From Cyclobacteriaceae bacterium (GTDB taxonomy: Bacteria; Bacteroidota; Bacteroidia; Cytophagales; Cyclobacteriaceae): a DNA stretch of 64,000 nucleotides. Positions 1-9,314 of the stretch are shown here, in pieces. Under the pieces are notes generated by a model. The model searched no databases. It was given only the letters and a program-made list of their open reading frames with translations, and was not told where the DNA came from. The stretch lies in NCBI GenBank assembly GCA_012033595.1, contig JAAUQL010000016.1, positions 1-64,000 of the forward strand, written 5' to 3'. Position 1 is the first letter of the stretch. Every line of letters starts with the position of its first letter. The position numbers were made by a program, and so were the translations under genes.

Positions 1-246
1 CTGGCCTACCAGCTGGTCAACACCATCAGGCACATGCTAAAGGAACATGGGATCAACCACGACTGGAAAAACATAGTCAGGATAATGAACACCCAAAAGA
101 TACAGTCAGTGCTGTTGAACACAAAAACGAAACAAATGTGTTTACGCAAACCATCCAGGCCTATAAATGAAGTGCTGGAAATCTATCAGGCTACTGGTGC
201 CAAATCAATGATCGCCGACCAGAAAAAATATGTAGTGTACCATTGA
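1..246 (+). CDS. Transposase C-terminal fragment (IS1634/IS4-like), cut by window start
   Basis: The reading frame is open from the first base to a TGA at 244-246, so the N-terminus lies outside the window. The visible 81 residues contain the pattern YQLVNTIRHMLKEHGI...W..IVRIMNTQ, which resembles the C-terminal end of IS1634-type DDE transposases. The catalytic residues are not in view and the terminal inverted repeat cannot be identified without the other end. A nearby element is relevant to the rearrangements around fadD and the 193-bp repeat to the right. The family assignment is from memory of the C-terminal motif and is moderate. Confidence 0.6.
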   Translation: MAYQLVNTIRHMLKEHGINHDWKNIVRIMNTQKIQSVLLNTKTKQMCLRKPSRPINEVLEIYQATGAKSMIADQKKYVVYH

Positions 247-596
247 TGATCCCTAACCATTGGATATCAGATATTTACATGATCAATAATACAAGTTGGG
301 TTAAGCTTTTTTATAGGTGTATATGGTATTAATATTCATGTATTATCTATTAATACCCGTGTATATTAGGTATCTATTCGTGTCGTATGAATTATGTTTC
401 GTTACAATTGATTTGCTTATCGTTGCATCTTTTTTTTTACTCTTTGTTTCTTAGTTTTTACTCGTTTAACCTGGCTTAAAAACCGTTTATCAGACTAACA
501 TATCAAATGCGATACAACTCACTTGCCCCTTGGTTTTTGGTTCATTTGTACCTTTAATATTATAATCTCCTGACCCCGGGCTAACTTTTAGCAGGC
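247..596. other. Intergenic, no gene seen; short imperfect repeats
   Basis: No plausible coding sequence on either strand. At about 325-395 there are three imperfect units of roughly 25 bases sharing the pattern TATTAATA..CGTGTAT. The stretch is A+T-rich and lies between the transposase end and the end of fadD. No function is assigned. Confidence 0.5.
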
Positions 597-2252
597 CTAT
601 TCGAGCTCTTTGCGCAATATCTTCCCAACATTGGTTTTGGGCAGGCTGGTTCTAAATACTATATGGCGGGGCACTTTATAGGAGGTTAGCATTTTTTTGC
701 AATAGGCCTTCAACTCCTTTTCTGTCAGCGAGGGGTCTTTTTTGATCACAAAAGCTTTGGGGGTTTCAGTGGTTTTGTCATCAGGTACCCCTTTTACGCC
801 AACTTCCAGCACTTTGTGATGCTGGGCAATTACATCTTCTATTTCTTTGGGATACACATTGAACCCGGACACGTTGATCATTTCCTTTTTGCGGTCAACA
901 ATATAAAAAAAGCCGTTTTCGTCCATTCTGGCTATGTCACCGGTGCGCAAGTACGCACCCACAAAGGCTTCTTCCGTTTCTTTTTTATTGTTCCAATATG
1001 CTTTCATCACTTGTGGGCCTTTCACACACAGTTCACCATCGGTATCGGGGGGCAGATGCTGGCCTTGTTCATCGCAAATGACCACATCGGTGTCGGGCAG
1101 AGGAATGCCAATGGTACCGATACGCTCTTTGCCATCGAAAGGATGAATACACACCACGGGCGAGCATTCCGTGAGGCCGTAACCTTCCATCAGCAGCACA
1201 CCCGTCAGTTTTTTCCATCGTTCGGCTACAGGCCTCAATACGGCCATGCCCCCGCCAATGCAAAGTTTGAGCTTGCTGAAATCGATGCGGGTAAAGTCGG
1301 GATGGTTCATCATACCGTTGAAAAGCGTATTGACACCGGTGAACAGGGAAACGGGTTTTTTGCGCATTTCCTTTAAAAAGGCGGACATATCCCTGGGATT
1401 GGTGATCAGAATATTCTCTGCGCCCATCATAAAGAAGGTGATGAAATTGACCGTCATGGCAAAAATATGATACAAAGGCAGAGGGGTGACCACCACTTCT
1501 TTGCCGGCAACCAGCAGGTTTTTGAGCCACAACTGGTGTTGCATGGCATTGGCAAGCAGATTGCCGTGCGTCAGCACTGCGCCTTTGCTGATGCCCGTCG
1601 TGCCGCCGGTGTATTGCAAAAAAGCCACGTCTGAGGCGGAAACAAGCGGCAAGTCACTCGCTACTTCCGGTTGTTTTATGGTGTTTTTATAGGCTATGGC
1701 ATGGGGCAGTTTGTACCCTGGCACCATTCTTTTCACGTGTTTCACCACCAGATTGGTAAGCATGCCTCTTACACCCCCAAGTTGATCGCCGATTTCTGTG
1801 ATGATGATATGCCTGAGACCGGGCAAATTGGGCACGATTTCTTGCAATTTTGAAGCAAAATTGGCCAGAATGACAATGGCCTTGGCACCGGAGTCATGAA
1901 ATTGATGCTCCATTTCACGGGCGGTATAGAGGGGGTTGGTATTAACGATGATGAGCCCCGCACGGAGTGCACCAATGACACACACCGGAAACTGTAACAG
2001 GTTGGGCAATTGTATGGCGATGCGGTCGCCTTTTTGCAGATGGAGCTGGCTGGTGAGGAACTGGGCGAAATTTTCGGATAATGCATCGAGCTCGCCAAAA
2101 GTCATGGAAACCCCCATGTTTGAAAATGCCGTTTTGTCGGCGTATTTTTCAAGTGTATCCTTAAAGAGATCGTTTAGAGCATCATATTTATGATCAGAAA
2201 TAGTATAAGGCACTCCCTTTTCGTAATGCGCAAACCACGGCCTTTGTTTCAT
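597..2252 (-). CDS. fadD: Long-chain fatty acid-CoA ligase (AMP-forming)
   Basis: Activates free fatty acids to acyl-CoA through an acyl-adenylate (ANL superfamily), feeding beta-oxidation or phospholipid synthesis at the inner face of the membrane. The 551-residue length is normal. Visible motifs: the P-loop-like YTGGTTGISKGA near residue 215, GYGLTECSP near 360, the RTGDIARMDENG hinge region and VDRKKEMI.VSG..VYP near 450-470, and a C-terminal NVGKILRKEL with the catalytic lysine. The gene stands alone, with an apparent promoter region between its start and the 193-bp repeat. A diverged 110-bp piece of this same gene (bases 714-825) recurs at 15526-15635, so this locus took part in a rearrangement. 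Confidence 0.93.
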   Translation of the reverse strand: MKQRPWFAHYEKGVPYTISDHKYDALNDLFKDTLEKYADKTAFSNMGVSMTFGELDALSENFAQFLTSQLHLQKGDRIAIQLPNLLQFPVCVIGALRAGLIIVNTNPLYTAREMEHQFHDSGAKAIVILANFASKLQEIVPNLPGLRHIIITEIGDQLGGVRGMLTNLVVKHVKRMVPGYKLPHAIAYKNTIKQPEVASDLPLVSASDVAFLQYTGGTTGISKGAVLTHGNLLANAMQHQLWLKNLLVAGKEVVVTPLPLYHIFAMTVNFITFFMMGAENILITNPRDMSAFLKEMRKKPVSLFTGVNTLFNGMMNHPDFTRIDFSKLKLCIGGGMAVLRPVAERWKKLTGVLLMEGYGLTECSPVVCIHPFDGKERIGTIGIPLPDTDVVICDEQGQHLPPDTDGELCVKGPQVMKAYWNNKKETEEAFVGAYLRTGDIARMDENGFFYIVDRKKEMINVSGFNVYPKEIEDVIAQHHKVLEVGVKGVPDDKTTETPKAFVIKKDPSLTEKELKAYCKKMLTSYKVPRHIVFRTSLPKTNVGKILRKELE

Positions 2253-2347
2253 AATTGGGTAATGTTTGTCGAATAATCGGCAAAATTAAAAAAAAATATA
2301 AGCCGGGCAGACTGCCAGCCTACAATTCGTCTCCGGGTGGCGCGTTC

Positions 2348-2540
2348 CCCATTCCCGATGATCAGGTATCCCTTATCGGGAATGCCGCGTTCACCTCGAT
2401 TTGCCGGGAGAAAGCCCGTATTTCTTTTTATAAATTTTAGAAAAATGAAAGGCCGATTCAAAACCCAGACTGAATGCGATTTCCTTTACGGTCTTGTCGG
2501 AGGTGCTGAGCATGTCCCGGGCTTTTTGTAGTTTTAGTTG
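2348..2540. repeat. 193-bp perfect direct repeat, left copy (truncated araC 3' end)
   Basis: Identical base for base to 15640-15832. In the right copy the last 150 bases are the 3' end of the AraC-family gene plus its stop, so here the repeat is an orphan fragment coding only about the last 50 residues of that protein on the minus strand. Identity stops abruptly at 2540, where the accessory island begins. The copies bracket about 13.1 kb. Confidence 0.97.
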
Positions 2541-2545
2541 TCTAA

Positions 2546-2986
2546 TTAATTAATAGATGATTTAATTGTTGCAAATACATTTACCCCTTGATGCAACAAT
2601 TCTTGATCTTTTTCCATTGTCATTAATTCACCAATTTCAACAGCGCGCTCGATTTGTTTTGATTTGCAGTTAGAATGCCATGCAATGGTTCCATTATAAT
2701 TTATCCAATTAGCTTCCCATAAAGATCCCCCATATCTCGAAATGGCCACAAAATCATTTGAATAATTCAGTTGAAAGTCAAAATCCAGCCCTCGGTCAAT
2801 TAGTTTTTGCATTTCAAATTAATCAATGTTCATTGCTGAAAGGCTGAAAAGTTCATCATCTTCCTGATGAACTTCGCTGCATGCAATATTCCAATCAATC
2901 CGGAACTGCTCACAACCACCAAAATATTTAGCTTCTAATATGTTTTTTTCAAAAACTAAGTTGGCTAAATGTATAAATATTGGCAT
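2546..2986 (-). pseudogene. Hypothetical protein gene with an in-frame stop codon
   Basis: Two open segments lie in the same frame: 55 codons from an ATG at 2986, ending ...LSAMNID, then TAA at 2819-2821, then 88 more codons starting FEMQKLIDRG. One base change in the TAA (for example to GAA) would give a single 146-residue protein with no frame change, so this looks like a nonsense mutation rather than two genes. The product begins MPIFIHLANLVFEKN and has acidic, Trp-rich segments. I recall similar small proteins with a continuous MN.DEF..., possibly immunity-like, but cannot name the family. A second 41-codon open frame ends four bases upstream, an arrangement like toxin C-terminus plus immunity gene. 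Readthrough cannot be excluded. Confidence 0.55.
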
Positions 2987-2989
2987 TTT

Positions 2990-3115
2990 CTAATTTTTTG
3001 AATTATACAGCTTTTCGATCCAAAGGTTCTCATGTCGTTTTTGCCAAACAAAGCACCCCCAAGATGTTAAGAATGGAAAATAGTCGGAAAGCCAACTGTA
3101 TAAATCATCCGGTAA
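2990..3115 (-). other. Open-frame remnant before the interrupted gene
   Basis: A 41-codon frame without its own start runs from LPDDLYSW to KLYNSKN and stops at 2990-2992, four bases before the ATG at 2986. It is rich in Trp, Tyr and Phe and could be the C-terminal scrap of a larger protein, such as a toxin whose partner is the downstream small gene. Nothing recognisable continues it upstream, where stops intervene. This is suggestive only. Confidence 0.25.
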
Positions 3116-3171
3116 TCAAAAAATCTCTTTTCCACAGCTTGGAGCATGTATTTGAAGCAGCTTCAACTTGT

Positions 3172-4710
3172 TCATGAATGTTTAGGGTTGGAGTTAATTT
3201 TTACTACCTTCCATCCCCATTCATTTTTCTTTTTATTGAATGATAGTATCGCTCTTCCCTTTACTGGCTGACCATCAGTTAGCTTACCCTGTTCTATAAT
3301 TTTGGGCTCAACAAAGATGTCCTCTATGAAACCAAAGTTCTGAGGAGAAATAACCTTTATTGTTCCTTCAAAATCTTTCACTGCAGCAGCTTTCACATTA
3401 GAGTCGGCTTTTTTAGCATATAGGATTTTATAAAAACCATCTTGTGCGTCTCCATTAAAACGTACTTTTAATAGGTCGCCGACTTGTGGTTTCGTCAAAT
3501 TGCCTGAGTAATTGAAGAATCCAAATTTCCGCTTATCCTTCACAAAATTCAGCATACTCTTGTTTCCATTCACAAACTCAACTGCAATTATTTCTTCGGG
3601 AATGTCCTGAAACAATATTTCCTCTGCTTGCTTGATGTGATTAGAATACAAATCTTGGTTGTCCTTTTTAGCTGTGGCAGATTTATACCATTCCTGTTCT
3701 GTCCATTGCACTAATTGGTTTGGTAACTTCCATTCATGTTTTTCTCTGGTAGCAATCACCTTTTGGATTTCGGTTTTTGCCTCATTGTACCTTTGCCTTT
3801 CAACAAGCATTCCTGCAAATGTCTGTCGGAGCTTAACCAGAAAGTCTTCGGGTGTTTTCAGGCTTAATGCCTTACAGTAGCACGCAAACTGAATTTCTTT
3901 ATCATCAGGAAATATTTCCGCCATTACTTCCCATACCCAGAAGTCGTTTCTTTTCTGCTTGGCAAAAGGTAAAAAGGAGGAAAGGATGTTTTCATCATCA
4001 CCCAATGCCAGTAATAGCTTTGCCTTGAAGTAAGGCGGATATTGATACTCGGGACGTTCATCAATTATTTTGTCTAATTGGGGTAGAAATTTCCTGATTT
4101 TTTCTTTATTGATAACAGACCTAGGGTGAATTATACCTTGGGTTACCAGATGTTCGCCTTCAAGCAGTTCCTTAGAATAAGCTATGTGTGCCTGCTCAAC
4201 AATTGACATTAATTTTTTGTCTTTAAATTCTTCCTTTAGATAATCTTCTAGACGGAAGTTTTCGAAATTCCACCAATCTGCAAAAGTTAGATAGTTTGAC
4301 CAGTTTTGATAGCCTTTATGAAAAGCTTTGTAAATAAATGAATACGCTTCAGATGGCTTAGTGAAATGGAAGTCCATGATAATTTCAAACAACTCATTGA
4401 TTTTGCCATAATCAACATGCTCTGTTTTTTGTAATGCAAAAACCAAACTACCGATCTGCCATGCACAATTGTCAAAGACCATTTTCTCATCTGCGGGTAA
4501 GCGCAAATCTTTAATCTTGATTAGATTTTCTTTGAATGTATCAAATGAATCAGGTTGAGCGAATTTTTTGAGATAATCATAATACACCCATGCAGCAGCC
4601 CGCTTATTCCAAATGTTTTCGGGTTCAGTTTCCAAAGCCTGATTTGCCATTTGCAAAGCTTCATCAAGCTTTCCCGCTTGTCTAAGTTCTTTGATTTCTT
4701 TAAATGACAT
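3172..4710 (-). CDS. TPR protein with C-terminal cold-shock-like OB domains
   Basis: 512 residues. The N-terminal half begins with a TPR-like helical repeat (KELRQAGKLDEALQMANQAL, residues 8-27) and continues as helical repeats. From about residue 390 there are two OB/cold-shock-type segments: one around FVKDKRKFGFFNYSG, the other around EGTIKVISPQNFGFIED followed by a C-terminal WGWKVVKI strand. Such domains usually bind single-stranded RNA or DNA. The ATG overlaps the end of the upstream helicase gene by 11 bases, indicating translational coupling. It is the last gene of the retron operon. I recognise the architecture from helicase-linked accessory proteins in conflict islands but cannot assign a specific function. 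Confidence 0.7.
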   Translation of the reverse strand: MSFKEIKELRQAGKLDEALQMANQALETEPENIWNKRAAAWVYYDYLKKFAQPDSFDTFKENLIKIKDLRLPADEKMVFDNCAWQIGSLVFALQKTEHVDYGKINELFEIIMDFHFTKPSEAYSFIYKAFHKGYQNWSNYLTFADWWNFENFRLEDYLKEEFKDKKLMSIVEQAHIAYSKELLEGEHLVTQGIIHPRSVINKEKIRKFLPQLDKIIDERPEYQYPPYFKAKLLLALGDDENILSSFLPFAKQKRNDFWVWEVMAEIFPDDKEIQFACYCKALSLKTPEDFLVKLRQTFAGMLVERQRYNEAKTEIQKVIATREKHEWKLPNQLVQWTEQEWYKSATAKKDNQDLYSNHIKQAEEILFQDIPEEIIAVEFVNGNKSMLNFVKDKRKFGFFNYSGNLTKPQVGDLLKVRFNGDAQDGFYKILYAKKADSNVKAAAVKDFEGTIKVISPQNFGFIEDIFVEPKIIEQGKLTDGQPVKGRAILSFNKKKNEWGWKVVKINSNPKHS

Positions 4711-6910
4711 AATCTGCTTCTTTTAGGTTGTTTACAATGGATTTGAATTTGGCAAGAAGTTCGGGGCAGTCACATTTTTTTTCTAATGGAAGTACCCGAC
4801 CAAAAAAACCTGCTTTATCATATTCAAAGTCAATTATGCAAGACCGCCCATTATTTTGTATGGTATATCTTTCACGGTATTCGAGATGCTGAATGTTGGA
4901 AATGATTTCACCTTTTGATAAACCACTACTGATAAAATCGAAAAGATTTTTCAAGAATGGCTTTTCTTCCTCAATTGCTGCATCAAATTCAATTTGCGTT
5001 AAAATGCCCTCAACATTATTTCTGTTAACTATAATTGGCGTTGCATTCTCGAGTATTTTCGTGATAGCTTCAAATAACTCATCAGAATTGGTTTGTGCAG
5101 GTAGCTTTTGAAAATTGCTTTTAAAAACATTCTGAATATTTATCCAATGTTTGAAGCCTGCTGTTTTTTCTTCACTTTTAAAAACATAACGAATTTCATA
5201 ATCACCAACTTTTTGCCAAGCTCCAATATCTATGTAATGATTTCGCATGTTGTACCATCTGTGAATGAAATGATCTTGGATTGTTAAAGGTGAATCAGCT
5301 AGTCCAAACTTATCCAATTCAGGTAAAACCTCATTCATGTTGATTTCAGCAACTCGGTTTGTTTGTCCTGTCAACGCATTAAAGGCTTGTTGAACATTGA
5401 CTTCTATAAAATTCATTCCTGAAAAGGATGAAAAATAGGGTGGATTGATACAAAACAGTTTTTTGGATGCTCTGGTAACTGCTGTGTATGCCCAACGATA
5501 AAATTCTGAATTGTTCTTACCTGAGCGGTTATGCTCCGATTCATAAAAGTTAAAGTCCGTCTGTGTACCTCTGTCCCAAAAAACAAAAGCATTTGCCCAT
5601 TCACCACCCTGGGCTTTGTGGCAAGTAACAACATACCCGTATTTGAGAAGAATACAGTTGAAATACTTATCATTGATAATGGCTTCTTTAAACTCCTCGG
5701 TACCCTTTTTAAGATTGGGATGCCTATTTTTGAAATCTATATACAGCGCCCTTTGTTCTTCAGGTTTTAGGTAATTATCTCCGTAGAGGTAGTTTTCTAA
5801 AATAAATCCGTTTATGGTTTTGGGCTTATTATTTTCGTCAGGCAATACAAGGCTAATGCTTCGCCATGTAAGGCTCACGCTTTGGGTTTTACCTCTTTTG
5901 GAGTAGAAACTAACTTCTCTGCTTTCAACTGCCAGACCGGCTTCTAAAACAACCGCAAATTCTCCGTTCATGATACCTAGACGGTAATTGTTTCCTCCTA
6001 TGATAACTGTGTCAGATGGTTGAATTGGTAAATCATCTCCAAATTTATCTTTACGGATAGCTCGGTTCAAATCAAGTGCTGTTTTGTTTTTGTAGCAGAT
6101 GATGATTTTTTGGTCTTGTTGAGACTTATAAGTTTCGAGATAAGCCGGATAAGCCGGATTGAAAATGTCCCGATTATTTTCTCTCAAATCAAAATCATTG
6201 AAGTAGCCAGAAGTTAGGCACTGTCTTATTTTTGCGGCAGAAAGTAAAACTCCATTGTTCGCATCCTGACGCTTTACTTCCTTCATTTCCGCTTGCGAAA
6301 AAGAAACCTTATAAGTCTCACTTAGATAATTGGGATCAAGTGCAGGAGAGAAGTTCATTCCAATTGGTGGCAACTGAGCAGGGTCACCTATGAAAATGAT
6401 TTTACTGGTTGTGGTAGCTTCTTGAAATCTTCCATAAGTCATTAGGTCTTGCAACAAATGACCACTACCAAAGCGGAAAAACTCGCCTTGGCTCAAAACA
6501 TCACTTACCATTGATGCTTCATCTACTATCAGAACCGAATCGTGAACTTCTGGATTGTTTCTGATTTTGTATTGATACAAAAACGAAACATCGTTTTCAT
6601 CTTCACTCTGATTGATCTCCAGCAACACTTCAAAGCTGTATATACCTTTGTGAATGGTAGTAGATTCAAAGCCTGTTTTTTGATTGATGACTTTTGCCGC
6701 TCTGCCAGTTGGAGCCATCAATTGATATTTCTTTTCTAAAGATTGTAGATATTCGACAAAACCTTTGAGCAAGGTTGTCTTACCACTTCCCGCATATCCC
6801 TGAAGGATAAACACCCGCTCATTACTTTCTAAAAAAGCGTGAAGCATTTCCAACGCATTGCGTTGGTCGTTTGTAAGATTGATATGTTGGAAATGGTCAA
6901 AAATTTTCAT
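4700..6910 (-). CDS. RecD/TraA-like superfamily 1 DNA helicase
   Basis: Predicted ATP-dependent 5'-3' DNA helicase of the RecD-like SF1B group, 736 residues from the ATG at 6910 (a TTG at 6931 would add seven residues). Motifs in order: Walker A GYAGSGKTTLL near 40, TGRAAKVI (Ia), Walker B VLIVDEASMVSD near 130, motif III FIGDPAQLPPIG near 180, then the C-terminal motifs CHKAQGGEWANAF near 430 and WAYTAVTRASKKL near 475. The last 250 residues are unassigned. The ATG lies six bases after the stop of the response-regulator gene, and the 3' end overlaps the TPR/OB gene by 11 bases, so all belong to one operon. Context suggests a role with the retron, perhaps processing DNA or RNA-DNA products; that is inference. 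Confidence 0.88.
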   Translation of the reverse strand: MKIFDHFQHINLTNDQRNALEMLHAFLESNERVFILQGYAGSGKTTLLKGFVEYLQSLEKKYQLMAPTGRAAKVINQKTGFESTTIHKGIYSFEVLLEINQSEDENDVSFLYQYKIRNNPEVHDSVLIVDEASMVSDVLSQGEFFRFGSGHLLQDLMTYGRFQEATTTSKIIFIGDPAQLPPIGMNFSPALDPNYLSETYKVSFSQAEMKEVKRQDANNGVLLSAAKIRQCLTSGYFNDFDLRENNRDIFNPAYPAYLETYKSQQDQKIIICYKNKTALDLNRAIRKDKFGDDLPIQPSDTVIIGGNNYRLGIMNGEFAVVLEAGLAVESREVSFYSKRGKTQSVSLTWRSISLVLPDENNKPKTINGFILENYLYGDNYLKPEEQRALYIDFKNRHPNLKKGTEEFKEAIINDKYFNCILLKYGYVVTCHKAQGGEWANAFVFWDRGTQTDFNFYESEHNRSGKNNSEFYRWAYTAVTRASKKLFCINPPYFSSFSGMNFIEVNVQQAFNALTGQTNRVAEINMNEVLPELDKFGLADSPLTIQDHFIHRWYNMRNHYIDIGAWQKVGDYEIRYVFKSEEKTAGFKHWINIQNVFKSNFQKLPAQTNSDELFEAITKILENATPIIVNRNNVEGILTQIEFDAAIEEEKPFLKNLFDFISSGLSKGEIISNIQHLEYRERYTIQNNGRSCIIDFEYDKAGFFGRVLPLEKKCDCPELLAKFKSIVNNLKEADYVI

Positions 6911-6915
6911 GGCTG

Positions 6916-8639
6916 TTACTCTTTCATGCAAAGATTATTTTTATCTGTGCGGTGTATCTGCATTAATTCAGGATTGAAAAAAAGTTTGACTACATCTAAA
7001 ATTCCCATTATCTCTGGAATGGTAATGTATGAGCCGCCTCCATGAGCGGCCTTTGTATTTCTTAATTGATGAATTCTCCCAAACGATTTTAAGTAAGCAT
7101 TGTCTTTGTGATGCTTAAATGCCAACACGAAAGATATTTTTGCTAGTGATTCAACTTTAAATTCATTTTCAATTACCGTTCGCTGAAAGTAATTTCTATT
7201 TCTATCTTTCTCATATTTAAGTGCCCACTCAGGCTTCGAGGATGAACTTAAAGAGATTACTCTTTTTGTTCGATTGTTAACATAACATTCAGTGGTCGAG
7301 ACAAACTCGAAATTCTCGATTTGATTGGTATAATCTTCCAAGATTTGGTAATAAGTTAAATAGGCAAGGTTGAAGTATTTATTGTCCTTTGATGCATATT
7401 TCAACAATTCAAAGGCTATGTCTAATGAAGACCTAGCCCTATCGTAAAAAAGTTGATAATTAGTGTTTTTGGTTGAGAAGTCATTGTCGATGAACTCAAT
7501 TGCTTTCTTATGGATTTTGTCAATTACTTTAAGGTAGTTTTTGTCCAAAGCCTCTTTGATTGCTTTTACCAAGTTGTCATAATTCGTTTTACTCGCATCG
7601 TCTGAAACTGGAATTTCCGGTGACTCCTTAATGAAGTAGCCGTCAGCACCAGCATCCAACAAGGCTTTCATGTTCCAAGCCTTGTTGGATGCAGTCAAAA
7701 TGATTACTTGTATTCCTTTATTGATGCCTTTGATTTTATGTAGTAGTTTCAATCCTGACAATTCATCCAAAGGAAGTGACTCAGAAGCCCTATCTTCTTC
7801 TGGTTTAAGTCTTAAATCCAGAAAATGATGTCTTTGCTTTCATAGTCTTGGTATGCGTAAGCTTCTTCATAAGTAGTAAGTATATCTAATTTTGAACTGT
7901 GAAGGTTAATATTGCTCTTTAAGATATGCTCAAGAACTTCTTTCCAACCTTCGTTTGCATTATCGTCAATAAGCATTGCGTCACAACCTTTGCTTTGCAA
8001 ACCGATTTTTGTATATCCATGTGGCTGAACATTTAGATCAGTTTTAGAAAATTGGTACTTGAAGTACAAATCGGTGGGAAGTTTAATGGATGTTAGCTCT
8101 ATGCCTGCAAATTTTGCCAAGCGGAAAACACCCCATTCATTAGCGAGTTGGTGGCCTTGTTCCCGCTGATTGGTAATGAGAAGTTTTGGTAAAACCTGAC
8201 TTTTTAATTCTTCCTCTGTGATATGATTGTTGAATCCATCAATTGTTTCTTTATTCAAATCGAATGATCCAATTATTTTAACTCCAGGTGTGAATAGCAG
8301 AACCGAAGTCTTTTCATTGATATTGAAGATTTGATTGCCTATAATTTCATTCCTTGTTTGTTCGGATAAGAACATTATTGGAATTAAACGTTTTTTCCCA
8401 AGCTCTTTTGTAAGCCGGATGTGTAAACCAACCCTTAATCCGGTATAATCACTGTCATCTTTGCCAAGTCTAACAGGAATAATAATTTTCTCAATATCAG
8501 GATATTTGGAAAAGAAATGCTTAACCCATTCGTCAATTTTTTGGTCAGTTATCTCTTGGAAATATTCAATCCTGATAAATCCAAATTCATCTGCTAAATT
8601 CTGACTACCCTCAGCTATGATGGCGATGCTATTGTTCAT
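6916..8639 (-). CDS. Multi-receiver response regulator, broken by one frameshift
   Basis: Two frames join into one 574-residue protein if one base is restored in the short A run at plus 7822-7825. The break falls inside a receiver domain. Before it are the acidic pair (AMLIDDN) and ...DYESKDIIF; after it come LDLRLKPEED with the phosphoacceptor Asp, VIILTAS with the switch Thr, and GYFIKES with the conserved Lys. The first about 200 residues look like a second, degenerate receiver (KIIIPVRLGKDDSDYTGL...LIPIMFLS). The C-terminal 200 residues are helical, with no known output domain. I take ATG 8639 as start because it overlaps the stop of the preceding gene by 11 bases. Probably activated or sensed through phosphotransfer or docking from the GHKL-like protein two genes upstream (inference). 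Confidence 0.65.
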
Positions 8640-9311
8640 ATTTTGTGATAATTTGTGAGACAATGAATTTAATGTCAAGGAAGAGTTCTTTGGCTGAACA
8701 GGATTTTTCGAGGTATTTATCATCAAATCTTGCAAATTCTTCATCGCATGTTTCTCCGTAAAGAAAGTAAAAAAGCTCCTTTAAGTCTTTATACTCTTCT
8801 GTTCCACCCATAAAGCTTGATTCATACTGAAAATTATTAGAATTTCCTCTTAATAATAGTCCAAGCCTGTCTTGTATAATTAGGCTCTTTTCTATTTCAT
8901 AGTTGTGCCCATATATAAATTCTCTAACTTGAATTGGTTTTTCGCGATTATACTTCTGTCTTTCTAGGAAGGTGACTAGGTAATGGTAAAACCTATCTTT
9001 TTCATTTTCGAGATAACGTTGTCATTGTTTTTGTCCCAAATGGTAGCAGCTTCACCTCCTGTAAAAACAATTAGAGGCAGGTTTTCCTCTTTTGCCATAT
9101 AACATACTCTTTCTTTAAAGTTTTTTGGAGGGAATGAATCGTGGATGAAAATTGCTCTAGCATTTTGGATAATTTCGTTCAGTCTTGTGTCATCCAGTGG
9201 CTTGTCCACATGGGTGATGAAATTGCTAAAATTTAACAGATGTTCTAACACATCAAGGCTATAGTTCTTTGACATTTGATTGTATTGGTTATCATCGAAT
9301 AGGTACATCAT
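8629..9311 (-). CDS. Receiver-like protein, broken by one frameshift
   Basis: The first frame (111 residues from ATG 9311) carries receiver-like landmarks: LFDDN at the start, IFIHDS for the central Asp strand, and LPLIVFTGG for the switch strand. A missing base in the T run at plus 8998-9002 shifts it into a premature stop. Adding one base continues through KKDRFYHYLVTFLERQ for another 110 residues and gives 227 residues ending IITKYEQ at 8629. The C-terminal part is helical and unassigned. The start is four bases after the stop of the GHKL-like gene, and the end overlaps the next gene. It could be an adaptor or decoy receiver; whether it is phosphorylated is unknown. Confidence 0.55.
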
Positions 9312-9314
9312 AAT

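Noticed and set aside
816-1376. 186-codon open frame on the plus strand inside fadD
   Set aside because: Antisense shadow of a well-conserved gene; no family-like sequence.
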